Notes under the pieces: model-generated
What the model was told of the DNA's origin: nothing
Seen by the model: only the letters and a program-made list of their open reading frames with translations
The model's database searches: none
From: Rhizobiales bacterium 62-47
GTDB taxonomy: Bacteria; Pseudomonadota; Alphaproteobacteria; Rhizobiales; Xanthobacteraceae
Direction of reading: 5' to 3'
Assembly: GCA_001899255.1 (NCBI GenBank)
Contig: MKVX01000013.1
Location: 62,001-126,000 of the forward strand
DNA: 64,000 nt
Translations under genes and position numbers: made by a program
Shown: positions 25,905 through 34,779 of the stretch, piece after piece
Position numbering within the stretch: the stretch's first letter is position 1
Layout of the letters: each line of letters opens with the position of its first letter

Positions 25905-26659
25905 GTGCGCATCTGACATTTCGCGACGTGACGTTGGGCTACGACCGCCATCCGGCCGTGCATCATCTCAGCGGCGAGGTGGCGCCCGGAGCGCTGGTGG
26001 CGCTGGTCGGTCCCAACGGCGCCGGAAAATCGACCTTGTTCCGCGGCATCGTCGGCATGCTCAAGCCGCTGGCCGGCAGCATCTCGCTCGGTGGGCTCGA
26101 CGCCCGCGATATCGCCTATTTGCCGCAGAGCGTCGATATCGACCGCAGCTTCCCGATCTCGGTGTTCGATTTCGTCGCCACCGGACTCTGGCGCAGCAGC
26201 GGCCTGTTCGGCGGCATCGGCAAGCAGCGGCAGGCCAAGGTGCTCGCCGCGCTGGCCGCCGTCGGCCTCAACGGCTTCGAGCGGCGCACCATCGGCACGC
26301 TGTCGGGCGGCCAGATGCAGCGCATGCTGTTCGCGCGCGTGCTGTTGCAGGACGCGCGGCTGATCGTGCTCGACGAACCGTTCAATGCCATCGATGCCAA
26401 GACCTCCGCGGACCTGCTCAAACTGGTGAAGCATTGGCACGCCGAGCAGCGCACCGTGCTGGCGGCCTTGCACGACATGGATCTGGTGCGGGCGAATTTC
26501 CCGGAAACCGTGCTGTTGGCGCGCGAACCGGTGGCGTGGGGTGCGACGGCGCAGGTGCTGACGTCGGACAACCTGCTGGTGGCGCGGCGGATGTGCGAAG
26601 CCTTCGACGATAGCGCGGCGCTCTGCGCTGCGGACCATGCACCGGCGCGGGCCGCCTGA
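25901..26659 (+). CDS. znuC: Zinc ABC transporter, ATP-binding protein
   Basis: The 252-residue protein has Walker A GPNGAGKST at 37-45, signature LSGGQMQR, Walker B LIVLDEPFNAID and the H-loop ALHDMD. It is the ATPase of a cluster A-I metal importer. The start at 25901 overlaps the His-rich gene; an upstream in-frame extension to 25802 overlaps that gene further and is rejected. The permease gene follows after 4 bases. Zinc rather than manganese is inferred from the binding protein (see znuA) and from the upstream box. Confidence 0.92.
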   Translation: MSAHLTFRDVTLGYDRHPAVHHLSGEVAPGALVALVGPNGAGKSTLFRGIVGMLKPLAGSISLGGLDARDIAYLPQSVDIDRSFPISVFDFVATGLWRSSGLFGGIGKQRQAKVLAALAAVGLNGFERRTIGTLSGGQMQRMLFARVLLQDARLIVLDEPFNAIDAKTSADLLKLVKHWHAEQRTVLAALHDMDLVRANFPETVLLAREPVAWGATAQVLTSDNLLVARRMCEAFDDSAALCAADHAPARAA

Positions 26660-26663
26660 CGTC

Positions 26664-27533
26664 ATGCTATACGACGTTCTGATCTCACCGTTCACCGAGT
26701 TTGAATTCATGCGGCGTGCGCTCGCCGGAATCATCGCGCTGGCCTTGGGCGGCGCGCCGATCGGCGTGTTCCTGATGTTGCGGCGGATGAGCCTGGTCGG
26801 CGACGCCATGGCGCATGCCATTCTGCCCGGCGCGGCAATCGGCTTTCTGATTTCCGGACTCAACCTGTTCGCGATGACGTTCGGCGGTTTGATCGCGGGC
26901 TTCGCCGTGGCGATCCTGTCCGGCATCGTCGCGCGCACCACAGAACTCAAGGAAGACGCCTCGCTGGCGACGTTCTACCTGGTGTCGCTGGCGCTCGGCG
27001 TCACCATCGTGTCGATGCGCGGCACCAACATCGACCTGCTGCATGTGCTGTTCGGCAACATTCTCGCGCTCGACGATCAGACCCTACTGGTGATCGCCTT
27101 CAACGCCACGATCACGCTGCTGGTGATGGCGGTGATCTATCGGCCGCTGGTGATCGAATGCGTCGATCCGGTATTTCTGCGCACCGTCAGCCGCTCCGGC
27201 GCGCCGACGCATCTGGTGTTTCTGGCGCTCGTCGTCGTCAACCTCGTCAACGGCTTCCATGCGCTCGGCACGCTGCTGGCCGTAGGGTTGATGATCCTGC
27301 CCGCGGGCATCGCACGGTTCTGGTCGCGCGATATCAGCGGCATGATCGCCATCGCGGTCGCCAGCGCCATGGTCTCGGGCTATGCGGGATTGGTGCTGTC
27401 GTTCCAGACCAAGGTGCCGTCGGGACCGGCGATCATTCTTGTCGCGGCGTTGCTGTATGTGTTCTCGGTGCTGTTCGGCAATGTCAGCGGGTTGGTCCGG
27501 CAATTGTTTCCCGGCCGTCACCTCGAAGCCTGA
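26664..27533 (+). CDS. znuB: Zinc ABC transporter, permease
   Basis: The 289-residue membrane protein has the ABC-3 family pattern with about eight hydrophobic segments, including LRRMSLVGDAMAHAILPG, the typical ZnuB/TroC stretch. The start at 26664 follows the znuC stop directly; an in-frame ATG at 26637 would overlap znuC by 23 bases. It forms the membrane channel for ZnuC and ZnuA. Confidence 0.92.
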   Translation: MLYDVLISPFTEFEFMRRALAGIIALALGGAPIGVFLMLRRMSLVGDAMAHAILPGAAIGFLISGLNLFAMTFGGLIAGFAVAILSGIVARTTELKEDASLATFYLVSLALGVTIVSMRGTNIDLLHVLFGNILALDDQTLLVIAFNATITLLVMAVIYRPLVIECVDPVFLRTVSRSGAPTHLVFLALVVVNLVNGFHALGTLLAVGLMILPAGIARFWSRDISGMIAIAVASAMVSGYAGLVLSFQTKVPSGPAIILVAALLYVFSVLFGNVSGLVRQLFPGRHLEA

Positions 27534-27544
27534 GGCCGCGCGCC

Positions 27545-28441
27545 ATGCCGATGCATCGTCGTGCGTTGCTGGTTGCCTTGATGGCCTGTGCGGCAACCGC
27601 GCTGCGCCCGGCCTATGCGTCCGACAAAGTCAACGTCGTGGCGACGTTCTCGATCCTGGCGGATTTCGTTCGCAACGTCGGAGGCGACCGTGTCGAGGTG
27701 ACGGCGCTGGTCGGCCCCGGCGCCGATGCCCACGTCTATACGCCGTCGCCCTCGGACGCGAAAAAGATCGCCGCGGCGAAGCTCGTGGTGGTCAACGGCC
27801 TCGGGCTCGAAGGCTGGTTGCCGCGGCTGGTCAAATCCAGCGGTGGCACCGCGACGACGCTGGTTGCCAGCTCGGGGATTACGCCGCTCAGGCCGGGCGG
27901 CGGCCATCATGCCGAGGCCGATCCGCACGCCTGGCAGTCGGTCGCCAACGCCAAAATCTATGTCGGCAATATCCGTGACGCGCTGATGACGGCCGACCCG
28001 GACGGGGCCGCGACCTATCGCAGCAATGCCGAGCAGTATCTGGCCCGGCTCGATGCGCTGGATCGCGAGGTGCGCGAGGCGGTGGCGCAAATCCCGCCGG
28101 AGCGGCGCAAGGTGATCTCGAGCCACGAGGCGTTCGGCTATTTCGCGGCGGCCTATGGCATCGCTTTTGTCGCGCCGCAGGGCGTTTCGACCGAATCCGA
28201 GCCGAGCGCGCGCGATCTCGCGACCATTATCCGGCAAATCCGCAAGGAAAACATTCCGGCGGTGTTTCTCGAAAACATCAGCGATCCACGGCTGGTGGAG
28301 CGGATCGCGGCCGAGACCGGCGCCCGGATCGGCGGCACGCTGTATTCCGACAGCCTGACCGGCGAAAAGGGCGATGCACCCACTTACATTGATATGGTCA
28401 GGCACAATATAAGGGCGGTGTCGAGCGCGCTTAAATCCTAG
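27545..28441 (+). CDS. znuA: Zinc ABC transporter, periplasmic binding protein
   Basis: The 298-residue protein has a signal peptide (about residues 1-25, ending AYA). Metal ligands are His63 (DAHVYTPSP), His128 (ADPHAW), His194 (SSHEAFGYF) and a late Asp in LYSDSL. The third His is the zinc-type residue; manganese proteins of the family have Glu there. The usual long His-rich loop is reduced to GGGHHAEADPH, which is short for ZnuA. The upstream His-rich small protein may make up for this. The start is ATG 27545 or 27551. Confidence 0.9.
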   Translation: MPMHRRALLVALMACAATALRPAYASDKVNVVATFSILADFVRNVGGDRVEVTALVGPGADAHVYTPSPSDAKKIAAAKLVVVNGLGLEGWLPRLVKSSGGTATTLVASSGITPLRPGGGHHAEADPHAWQSVANAKIYVGNIRDALMTADPDGAATYRSNAEQYLARLDALDREVREAVAQIPPERRKVISSHEAFGYFAAAYGIAFVAPQGVSTESEPSARDLATIIRQIRKENIPAVFLENISDPRLVERIAAETGARIGGTLYSDSLTGEKGDAPTYIDMVRHNIRAVSSALKS

Positions 28442-28486
28442 GGCAGGGGCTCCCCTGCCGCGGCGGCGCTCCTTCCCGCCGGAGTT

Positions 28487-29587
28487 ATGATGTCCGAACC
28501 CACTGCTGCTTCCAAAATCCCCGTGACCGTTCTCACCGGCTATCTCGGTGCCGGCAAGACCACCCTGCTCAATCGCATCCTGTCGGAGAACCACGGCAAG
28601 AAGTATGCGGTCATCGTCAACGAATTCGGCGAGATCGGCATCGACAACGACCTGATCATCGGCGCCGACGAGGAAGTGTTCGAAATGAACAACGGCTGCG
28701 TCTGCTGCACGGTGCGCGGCGACCTGGTCCGCATCCTCGACGGCCTGATGAAGCGCAAGGGCAAGTTCGACGCCATCATCGTCGAGACCACCGGCCTCGC
28801 CGACCCGGCGCCGGTGGCGCAGACCTTCTTCGTCGACGAGGACGTGCAGGAGAATGCGCGGCTCGACGCGGTGGTGACGGTGGCCGATGCCAAGTGGCTG
28901 AGCGACCGCCTGAAGGACGCGCCGGAAGCCAAGAACCAGATCGCTTTCGCCGATGTCATCGTGCTGAACAAGACCGATCTGGTGACGCCGGCCGAACTGG
29001 CCGAGGTCGAGGGCCGCATCCGCGCCATCAACCCCTACGCCAAGCTGCACCGGACCCAGCGCTGTCAGGTGGCGATTGCCGACGTGCTGGAGCGCGGCGC
29101 GTTCGATCTCGACCGCATTCTCGAACTCGAGCCGGAATTCCTCGAAGCATCCGATCACGATCACCACCATCACGATCACGACCACGAGCATTGCCACGAC
29201 GAGAACTGCACCCACGAGCATCATCATCACGATCATGATCACCACCACGATCATGACCACGCGCATGGCATGAAGCATTATCACGACGAGGACATGCAAT
29301 CGCTGTCGCTGCGCACGTCGAAGCCGCTCGACCCGACCAAGTTCATGCCGTGGCTGCAGCAACTGGTTGCCACCGAGGGCCAGAAGATCCTGCGCTCCAA
29401 GGGCATCCTCGCTTTCACCGGCGACGACGACCGTTACGTGTTTCAGGGCGTCCACATGATGCTGGAGGGCACGCATCAGCGCGCCTGGAAGGACGGCGAG
29501 CCGCGCGAAAGCCGGCTGGTGTTCATCGGCCGCGAATTGCCCGAGCAGGCGATCCGCGACGGCTTCGAGCAGTGCGTCACGACGTGA
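28487..29587 (+). CDS. CobW/COG0523 GTPase with histidine-rich loop
   Basis: The 366-residue protein has Walker A GYLGAGKTT at 18-26, the metal-binding CVCC at 71-74 and NKTDLV for guanine. A long His/Asp-rich segment spans about 222-272. The CobW C-terminal domain follows. Proteins of this family act as metallochaperones; those in Zur regulons deliver zinc during starvation. It follows znuA by 45 bases and is followed with a one-base overlap by the WD40 gene, so it likely belongs to the zinc regulon. The start may be ATG 28487 or ATG 28490. Confidence 0.92.
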   Translation: MMSEPTAASKIPVTVLTGYLGAGKTTLLNRILSENHGKKYAVIVNEFGEIGIDNDLIIGADEEVFEMNNGCVCCTVRGDLVRILDGLMKRKGKFDAIIVETTGLADPAPVAQTFFVDEDVQENARLDAVVTVADAKWLSDRLKDAPEAKNQIAFADVIVLNKTDLVTPAELAEVEGRIRAINPYAKLHRTQRCQVAIADVLERGAFDLDRILELEPEFLEASDHDHHHHDHDHEHCHDENCTHEHHHHDHDHHHDHDHAHGMKHYHDEDMQSLSLRTSKPLDPTKFMPWLQQLVATEGQKILRSKGILAFTGDDDRYVFQGVHMMLEGTHQRAWKDGEPRESRLVFIGRELPEQAIRDGFEQCVTT

Positions 29588-30606
29588 TGAGTTCGTTTGG
29601 ATTGCCGGAAAATCCGGCCTCGATTGCTTCGGTTACAGATCGTGTGCTGCCGGTGGAGATCGGCGGCGCGGTTGCCGCTATTCATTTCCTCGGCGACGTC
29701 GCGGCCTTCGTTGGCGCCGAAGAAGCCGTGACTTTCGCCGCACGCGAAGGCGAGGCGACGCGGCTGCCGATCCACGATGGCGCCGTGCTTTGCGTGACAT
29801 CGGACGGCAAGCGCATCGTCACCGGCGGCGACGACGGCAAGCTGATGCAGATCGCGGGGAACGGCGACGTCACCACGCTGGCGACCGATGCCAAGCACCG
29901 CTGGATCGACAACGTTGCGCTGAACAGCGATGGCGCGGTGGCGTGGTCGGTGGGCAAGACGGCGTTCGTCCGCACCGCCAAGGGCGAGGAGAAGTCGCAC
30001 GAGGTGAAATCCACTGTCGGCGGTCTGGCTTTCGCGCCGAAAGGATTGCGGCTGGCGATCGCGCATTACAACGGCGTGACGTTGTGGTTTCCCAACATGA
30101 CGGCGACGCCGGAAGGGTTGGAATGGGCGGGATCGCATCTCGCTGTCAGCTTCAGCCCCGACAACAAGTTCCTCGTCACCGCGATGCATGAGCCGGCGCT
30201 GCACGGCTGGCGTCTGGCCGACGGCAAGCACATGCGGATGACCGGTTATCCGGCGCGGGTGCGCTCGATGTCGTGGAGCGCCAACGGCAAGCTGCTAGCG
30301 ACGTCGGGCGCCGACACCGTGATCCTGTGGCCGTTCGGTAGCAAGGACGGCCCGATGGGCAAGGAGCCGGCGATGCTGGCGCCGCTGCAGGCTCGCGTTA
30401 CGGTGGTCGCCTGTCATCCGCGCGAAGACATTCTCGCCGCCGGTTACAGCAACGGCACTATCCTGCTGGTGCGGATGACCGATGGCGCTGAAATCCTAGT
30501 GCGCAAGAATACCGACGAAGCGGTGACGGCGCTGGGCTGGAATGCCAAAGGCAACTTGCTGGCCTTCGCCGCAGGCGATGGCAAAGCGGGGCTGCTCGAG
30601 ATGTAG
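29587..30606 (+). CDS. WD40-repeat protein of the zinc block
   Basis: The 339-residue protein is built of beta-propeller repeats, with recognisable GGDDGKLMQI, SWSANGKLLATSGADTVILW and GWNAKGNLLAFAAGDGKAG blades. There is no signal peptide. Its ATG overlaps the CobW stop by one base. A WD40 gene directly after a CobW gene is a recurrent alphaproteobacterial pairing. A scaffold role for the GTPase is plausible but inferred. Confidence 0.82.
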   Translation: MSSFGLPENPASIASVTDRVLPVEIGGAVAAIHFLGDVAAFVGAEEAVTFAAREGEATRLPIHDGAVLCVTSDGKRIVTGGDDGKLMQIAGNGDVTTLATDAKHRWIDNVALNSDGAVAWSVGKTAFVRTAKGEEKSHEVKSTVGGLAFAPKGLRLAIAHYNGVTLWFPNMTATPEGLEWAGSHLAVSFSPDNKFLVTAMHEPALHGWRLADGKHMRMTGYPARVRSMSWSANGKLLATSGADTVILWPFGSKDGPMGKEPAMLAPLQARVTVVACHPREDILAAGYSNGTILLVRMTDGAEILVRKNTDEAVTALGWNAKGNLLAFAAGDGKAGLLEM

Positions 30607-30620
30607 AGAGGCCGGGGGCG

Positions 30621-31337
30621 ATGAGCTTTCTGACCACGTTCCAGACCTACGATTTTCTCGACACGCTTGTGAGCCTGACGGCGGCGTTCGTGTTCGGCAC
30701 CTTGATCGGTGCCGAGCGCCAATACCGGCTGCGCACGGCGGGGCTGCGCACCAACGTCCTCGTCGCGGTGAGTGCGGCCGCATTCGTCGATATCGGCATG
30801 CATCTGACCGGCGCCGACGGCGCGGTGCGGATCATTGCCTATGTGGTTTCTGGCATCGGCTTTCTCGGCGCCGGCGCCATCATGAAGGAAGGCATGAATG
30901 TGCGCGGCCTGAATACGGCCGCGACCTTGTGGGGATCGGCGGCGGTCGGCTGCTGCGCGGGTGCCGACATGATCGCGCAGGCCGGGTTGCTGACGCTGTT
31001 CGTGCTCGCCGGCAACACGCTGCTGCGGCCGCTGGTCAACGCCATCGAACGCGCGCCGCTCGATGAACGCAGCACCGAGGCGACCTATCAGTTCAGGCTC
31101 ACCGTCGATGCCGATGCGCTGGCGGATATGCGCGACATGCTGGTCGAGAAACTGGAAGCGTCGCACTATCCGGTCAAGGATGTCGAGGTGATCGAACGGT
31201 CCGACGACAGCGTCGAGATCGTCGCGACGCTGGTGAGTACCGCCGTCGAGGCGCGGGAACTCGATGTCGTGGCGTCGGATCTGGAGCGGCAGCCGGGGGT
31301 GCGGCACGCAACCTGGGACGTCAGCACGCAGGACTGA
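30621..31337 (+). CDS. MgtC/SapB family membrane protein
   Basis: The 238-residue protein has four to five N-terminal transmembrane helices with the family signature FGTLIGAERQYRLRTAGLRTN (split here as FGTLIGAERQ and RTAGLRTN), and GFLGAGAIMKEG. A cytoplasmic ACT-like C-terminal domain covers about 155-235. MgtC proteins inhibit F-ATPase or support growth at low magnesium in pathogens; the role in this organism is unknown. It follows the WD40 gene by 14 bases and could be co-transcribed with the zinc block. Confidence 0.88.
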   Translation: MSFLTTFQTYDFLDTLVSLTAAFVFGTLIGAERQYRLRTAGLRTNVLVAVSAAAFVDIGMHLTGADGAVRIIAYVVSGIGFLGAGAIMKEGMNVRGLNTAATLWGSAAVGCCAGADMIAQAGLLTLFVLAGNTLLRPLVNAIERAPLDERSTEATYQFRLTVDADALADMRDMLVEKLEASHYPVKDVEVIERSDDSVEIVATLVSTAVEARELDVVASDLERQPGVRHATWDVSTQD

Positions 31338-31408
31338 TGCCGCGCTCGCGCGCGATGAATCTCCAAGCCATGTGCGTGGCACGGTTCCACCCATCACCAG
31401 GAATTGCG

Positions 31409-31433
31409 CCGTCATGGGTCCTGCCCATGACGG
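31409..31433. other. Perfect 10-bp stem-loop
   Basis: CCGTCATGGG pairs perfectly with CCCATGACGG around TCCTG. It is 72 bases after the MgtC gene and 46 before the next start. There is no T-run. It could act as a weak transcription end or a leader structure. Confidence 0.45.
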
Positions 31434-31479
31434 GAACGATGCGCAGCGCGTGCCGTTGGTTCACCGGAGGAGGTGAACC

Positions 31480-31821
31480 ATGTCGACGGATCAGCAAAAG
31501 CGCGCGGTACGAACCGACTTCTGGGTTGCTGCGGCGATTATCGCCAGCGGTCTGGCGGTGTCGGGACTGTCGCTGATGCAGCTCTCCGCCAGCGGGCGGG
31601 TGAGTTCGGCGCATTCATCGCAATTCGCGCAGTCGCAGACCGCGCCTGCCGACACGGCCAAGGGAGATACTCCCGCGGAAGCCAAGCCCGGCGGCACGCG
31701 GCCCACCACGCCCGCTCCGGAGCCCGCGCGCCCGGATGCGAAGGCACGCGAGAGCGGCGCGGAGCCAGCATTGCCGCCTGCGCCGGCGGAGAAGGCAGCT
31801 CCACCGATCAGAGAGAAATAA
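31480..31821 (+). CDS. Hypothetical single-pass membrane protein with Pro/Ala-rich tail
   Basis: The 113-residue protein has one hydrophobic helix (about 14-34, FWVAAAIIASGLAVSGLSLM) followed by a disordered Ala/Pro/Glu-rich tail. A strong GGAGGAGGTG ribosome-binding site precedes the ATG at 31480, which supports translation. I recognise no family. The topology suggests an inner-membrane anchor with a periplasmic tail. Confidence 0.6.
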   Translation: MSTDQQKRAVRTDFWVAAAIIASGLAVSGLSLMQLSASGRVSSAHSSQFAQSQTAPADTAKGDTPAEAKPGGTRPTTPAPEPARPDAKARESGAEPALPPAPAEKAAPPIREK

Positions 31822-31858
31822 GCCGGAGCAGCGGATCAGTCAGCCGGAAGCGGAGGCC

Positions 31859-31901
31859 GTCACCCTTCGAGGTTTGCTTTGCTCGCACCTCAGGATGACG
31901 G
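31859..31901. repeat. Palindromic intergenic repeat
   Basis: The stretch reads GTCACCCTTCGAGG, then TTTGC and GCTCGC, then ACCTCAGGATGACGG. The arms TCAnCCTTCGAGGT/ACCTCAGGATGA are imperfectly inverted. I recognise this as the kind of short palindromic element scattered through Bradyrhizobium and Rhodopseudomonas intergenic DNA. It lies between convergent genes. Only one copy is seen in this window. Confidence 0.6.
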
Positions 31902-31939
31902 AACGCGCTTTGATTCAGGCCGGGCACACACGAGCGGCG

Positions 31940-33385
31940 TCAGCGCACCAGCACGTTCTTGAACTGCCACGGATCGCTGGTGTCGAGGTCTTCCGGGAAC
32001 AGGCCCGGACGATCCGTCAGCGGCGTCCAGTCGGTGTAGTAGCCCTTCACCGGTCCGAGATAGGGCAGCTGGATTTCCAGCAGCCGATCGAAATCCATCT
32101 CGTCGGTTTCGACGATGCCTTCGTTCGGGTTTTCCAACGCCCACACCATGCCGGCGATCAGGGCCGACGTTACCTGCAAGCCGGTGGCGTTCTGATAGGG
32201 CGCGAGTTTCCGCGTCTCATCGATGGAGAGCTGCGACCCGAACCAGTAGGCATTGTTGTCGTGGCCATAGAGCAGCACGCCGAGTTCGTCGATGCCATCG
32301 ACGATCTCGTTCTCATCGAGGATGTGATGCTTCTCCTGCGCTCTGGCGGCGCGTCCGAACATTTCGTGCAGCGAGAGCACCGCATCATCCGCGGGGTGAT
32401 AGGCGTAATGGCACGTCGGCCGATAGATCGCGGTGCCCGACGCGTCGCGCACCGTGAAATAGTCGGAAATCGAAATCGATTCGTTGTGGGTGACGAGGAA
32501 GCCGTATTGCGCGCCACGGGTCGGGCACCAGGTGCGCACCCGCGTGTCGGCGCCGGGTTGCATCAGATAGATCGCCGCGCCGCATCCCGCCTCGTGGGTG
32601 TGGGCATTTGCCGGCATCCACTTTTCGTGGGTGCCCCAGCCGAGCTCGGATGGCTGCACGCCTTCGGATATGAAGCCCTCCACCGACCAGGTGTTGACGA
32701 AGACGTCCGGCTCTTTCGGCTTCTTCGCGCGCTGGGTGTCGCGTTCGGCAATGTGGATGCCCTTGACGCCGGCCTGGCGCATCAGGTCCGCCCATTCGGC
32801 CCTGGTCTTCGGCCTCGGAGCATTGAGCTTGAGGTCGGCGGCGACATTCAGCAGCGCTTGCTTGACGAAGAACGAGACCATGCCGGGGTTGGCGCCGCAG
32901 CAGGAGACGGCCGTCGTCGAGCCCGCGGGGCGGGCCTTCTTGGCGGCCAGCGTGTTCTCGCGCAGCGCGTAGTTGGAGCGCGCTTCCGGCCCCTTCGATG
33001 CATCGAAATAGAAGCCGAGCCAAGGTTCGTTGACGGTGTCGATATAAAGCGCGCCGAGTTCGTTGCAGAGCTCCATGATGTCGGCGGAGCCGGTATCGAC
33101 CGAGACGTTGACACAGAAGCCTTGGCCGCCGCCTTCGGTGAGCAGAGGTGTCAGCAGGTCGCGGTAGTTGTCCTTGGTCAGGCCCTGCTGGATGAAGCGC
33201 ACATTGTGCTTCTCGCAATGCGCCTTGCGGCCTTCGTCCTTCGGATCGATCACGGTGACGCGCGACTTGTCGTAGTCGAAATGCCGCTCGATCAGCGGCA
33301 GCGTACCTTTGCCGATGGAGCCGAAGCCGACCATGACAATCGGGCCGGTGATGCGCGCGTGCACGGGCCAGGCGGGTGACGGCAT
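31940..33385 (-). CDS. hss: Homospermidine synthase
   Basis: The 481-residue protein has full family length. The nucleotide-binding site is MVGFGSIGKGTLPLIERHF near residues 18-36. Other family stretches are VNVSVDTGSADIMELCNELG and ALYIDTVNEPWLGFYFD. It makes sym-homospermidine from two putrescines with NAD. Homospermidine is the main long polyamine of many rhizobia. The putrescine source, ornithine decarboxylase, is encoded 2 kb upstream on the same strand. Confidence 0.95.
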   Translation of the reverse strand: MPSPAWPVHARITGPIVMVGFGSIGKGTLPLIERHFDYDKSRVTVIDPKDEGRKAHCEKHNVRFIQQGLTKDNYRDLLTPLLTEGGGQGFCVNVSVDTGSADIMELCNELGALYIDTVNEPWLGFYFDASKGPEARSNYALRENTLAAKKARPAGSTTAVSCCGANPGMVSFFVKQALLNVAADLKLNAPRPKTRAEWADLMRQAGVKGIHIAERDTQRAKKPKEPDVFVNTWSVEGFISEGVQPSELGWGTHEKWMPANAHTHEAGCGAAIYLMQPGADTRVRTWCPTRGAQYGFLVTHNESISISDYFTVRDASGTAIYRPTCHYAYHPADDAVLSLHEMFGRAARAQEKHHILDENEIVDGIDELGVLLYGHDNNAYWFGSQLSIDETRKLAPYQNATGLQVTSALIAGMVWALENPNEGIVETDEMDFDRLLEIQLPYLGPVKGYYTDWTPLTDRPGLFPEDLDTSDPWQFKNVLVR

Positions 33386-33624
33386 CTAAACATTCTCCGG
33401 ATGATGTGGTTGGTAGGTCGCCGTAGTGGCGCGCTTGAGGTGTTGAAAACGACAAATAGCGGCGAAAATCAAGGCCGCAGACGGCGTTCTCGCGGTGGCG
33501 GTGCTGTCATGCCGCCTTCACAATCCGGTCCTGAAACCGGCTCGCGGCGCGCGCACGATGGTAAGAGTTGGTTCTGTTGCGGCGGTCCGGCTGAGAGCGC
33601 CGGCGCCGCCGCGACAGTCGTCGT

Positions 33625-34020
33625 TCAGTTGACCTTGATGACGGTCAACGAACGCCAGCCGCCGGCCGGCGTCTGGAATTCGATGGTCTGCCCGGCGGAA
33701 AGGCCGATCAGCGCCGCGCCGATCGGCGTCAGGATCGAAATCCTGCCGGCATCGACGTCGGCTGCCTCCGGGAACACCAGCGTAACGGTGCGTGCCTGGC
33801 CGCTGATGTCGTCGCGGAACGTCACTTCGGAGTCCATGGCGACGATGCCGTGCATCGGATGATCGCTCTCGCGAATTTCGGCGCGATCGATTTCGCGTGC
33901 CAGGAACTCGGCCGTCGCCGGATAGCGTTCCGTGGCGGCTTCGGCGAGATGCCGCAAGCGTTCGATATCGCGCGTGCTAATGGCGATGCTGGGAAGCCGG
34001 GTCTGCAAATCGTGGTCCAT
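33625..34020 (-). CDS. rnk: Rnk/GreA-like transcription elongation regulator
   Basis: The 131-residue protein has a short N-terminal helical part and a C-terminal GreA/GreB-type domain: VTFRDDISGQARTVTLVFP, then ISILTPIGAALIGLSAGQTI. Rnk proteins bind RNA polymerase near the secondary channel without the transcript-cleavage coiled coil. The start at 34020 has GAAGGA just upstream; a longer frame to 34074 is rejected. The upstream region carries several strong stem-loops. Confidence 0.88.
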   Translation of the reverse strand: MDHDLQTRLPSIAISTRDIERLRHLAEAATERYPATAEFLAREIDRAEIRESDHPMHGIVAMDSEVTFRDDISGQARTVTLVFPEAADVDAGRISILTPIGAALIGLSAGQTIEFQTPAGGWRSLTVIKVN

Positions 34021-34339
34021 GTCCTTCACCGTGGGTTGGCCGCTCGATCGGCACTGTTGAGAAAGCGGGCTCAATCAAACAGAAAGTCGCATGGCCGCAC
34101 GTCGCGATTGAGATCGCTCGGGCACGTCATACGAAGCGGAGAGATTTGTTGATGGAATGAGATTGAAAAGCGAACGTATACCCGGGACGGCGCACACGCG
34201 CGTCCGCCCGGGTCACCTTCCTGCGATAAGGTGACCGGCGCGCAACAGCAAACGGTTGGTGCAGACGTTCGTCATGATGTCCTTAAAGTAGGTCGGTCCG
34301 CGCGGAAGTCAACGCGCGGACTGCGACATCTTGGCGCGA
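34021..34339. other. 319-bp gap with three strong inverted repeats
   Basis: There is no gene here. ACCCGGG/CCCGGGT ends a 34-base inverted repeat (34180-34213). GGTCACCTT/AAGGTGACC forms a perfect 9-bp stem at 34211-34236 that shares three bases with the first. GTCCGCGCG/CGCGCGGAC forms another perfect 9-bp stem at 34296-34321, just after the RidA stop on the minus strand. The last one may be the RidA terminator, although its T-run is poor. The first two could regulate rnk. Confidence 0.55.
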
Positions 34340-34729
34340 TCAGTTGGCGCTGCGCTTCGCCGTGACCTCGATTTCGATCTTCATTTCCGGTTTGTAGAGC
34401 CCGGCGACGACCAGAAGCGTTGCGGCCGGCCGAATCTCGCCGAGATGTTCGCCGCAAACTGCAAACACCGCGTCGGCATCGGCCGCGTTGGTGATGTAGT
34501 AGGTCGCACGCACGATATCGGCCATCGCGAAGCCGGCCTGCTTGAGCACGCCGTCGATGGTCTTGAAGCAGTTGCGCGCCTGCGCAGCGACATCTTCCGG
34601 CAGGCTCATCGTGGTGTAGTCGTAGCCGGTGGTGCCGGAGACGAAAACGAAATCGCCGTCGACGACGGCGCGGCTGTAGCCCGCGGTCTTCTCGAACGGC
34701 GATCCGGTGGAAATCAGGCGGCGCGACAT
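34340..34729 (-). CDS. RidA family protein
   Basis: The 129-residue protein has the YjgF/YER057c/UK114 fold, with SRAVVDGDFVFVSGTTGYD and the C-terminal IEIEVTAKR. RidA proteins hydrolyse reactive enamine/imine intermediates, but the conserved C-terminal Arg-Glu context should be checked; this member may belong to another Rid subfamily. The start at 34729 has GAGG about 8 bases upstream. A longer frame to 35146 overlaps the next gene antisense-fashion and is rejected. It sits between the two polyamine genes. Confidence 0.85.
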   Translation of the reverse strand: MSRRLISTGSPFEKTAGYSRAVVDGDFVFVSGTTGYDYTTMSLPEDVAAQARNCFKTIDGVLKQAGFAMADIVRATYYITNAADADAVFAVCGEHLGEIRPAATLLVVAGLYKPEMKIEIEVTAKRSAN

Positions 34730-34779
34730 GGCAAAACCTCGTTGTTGAATACTCGCAATGCCGCGTCCCGGCGGGTGAA

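Noticed and set aside
29150-29285. Simple-sequence or CRISPR-like repeat
   Set aside because: The CAC/GAT-rich stretch encodes the His/Asp-rich loop of the CobW GTPase in frame. There are no spacers.
27518-29476. 652-codon open frame on the minus strand
   Set aside because: It runs antisense through znuA and the CobW gene. Its hydrophobic runs come from the complement of the His-rich codons.
31736-33379. 547-codon open frame on the plus strand
   Set aside because: It is the antisense shadow of homospermidine synthase.
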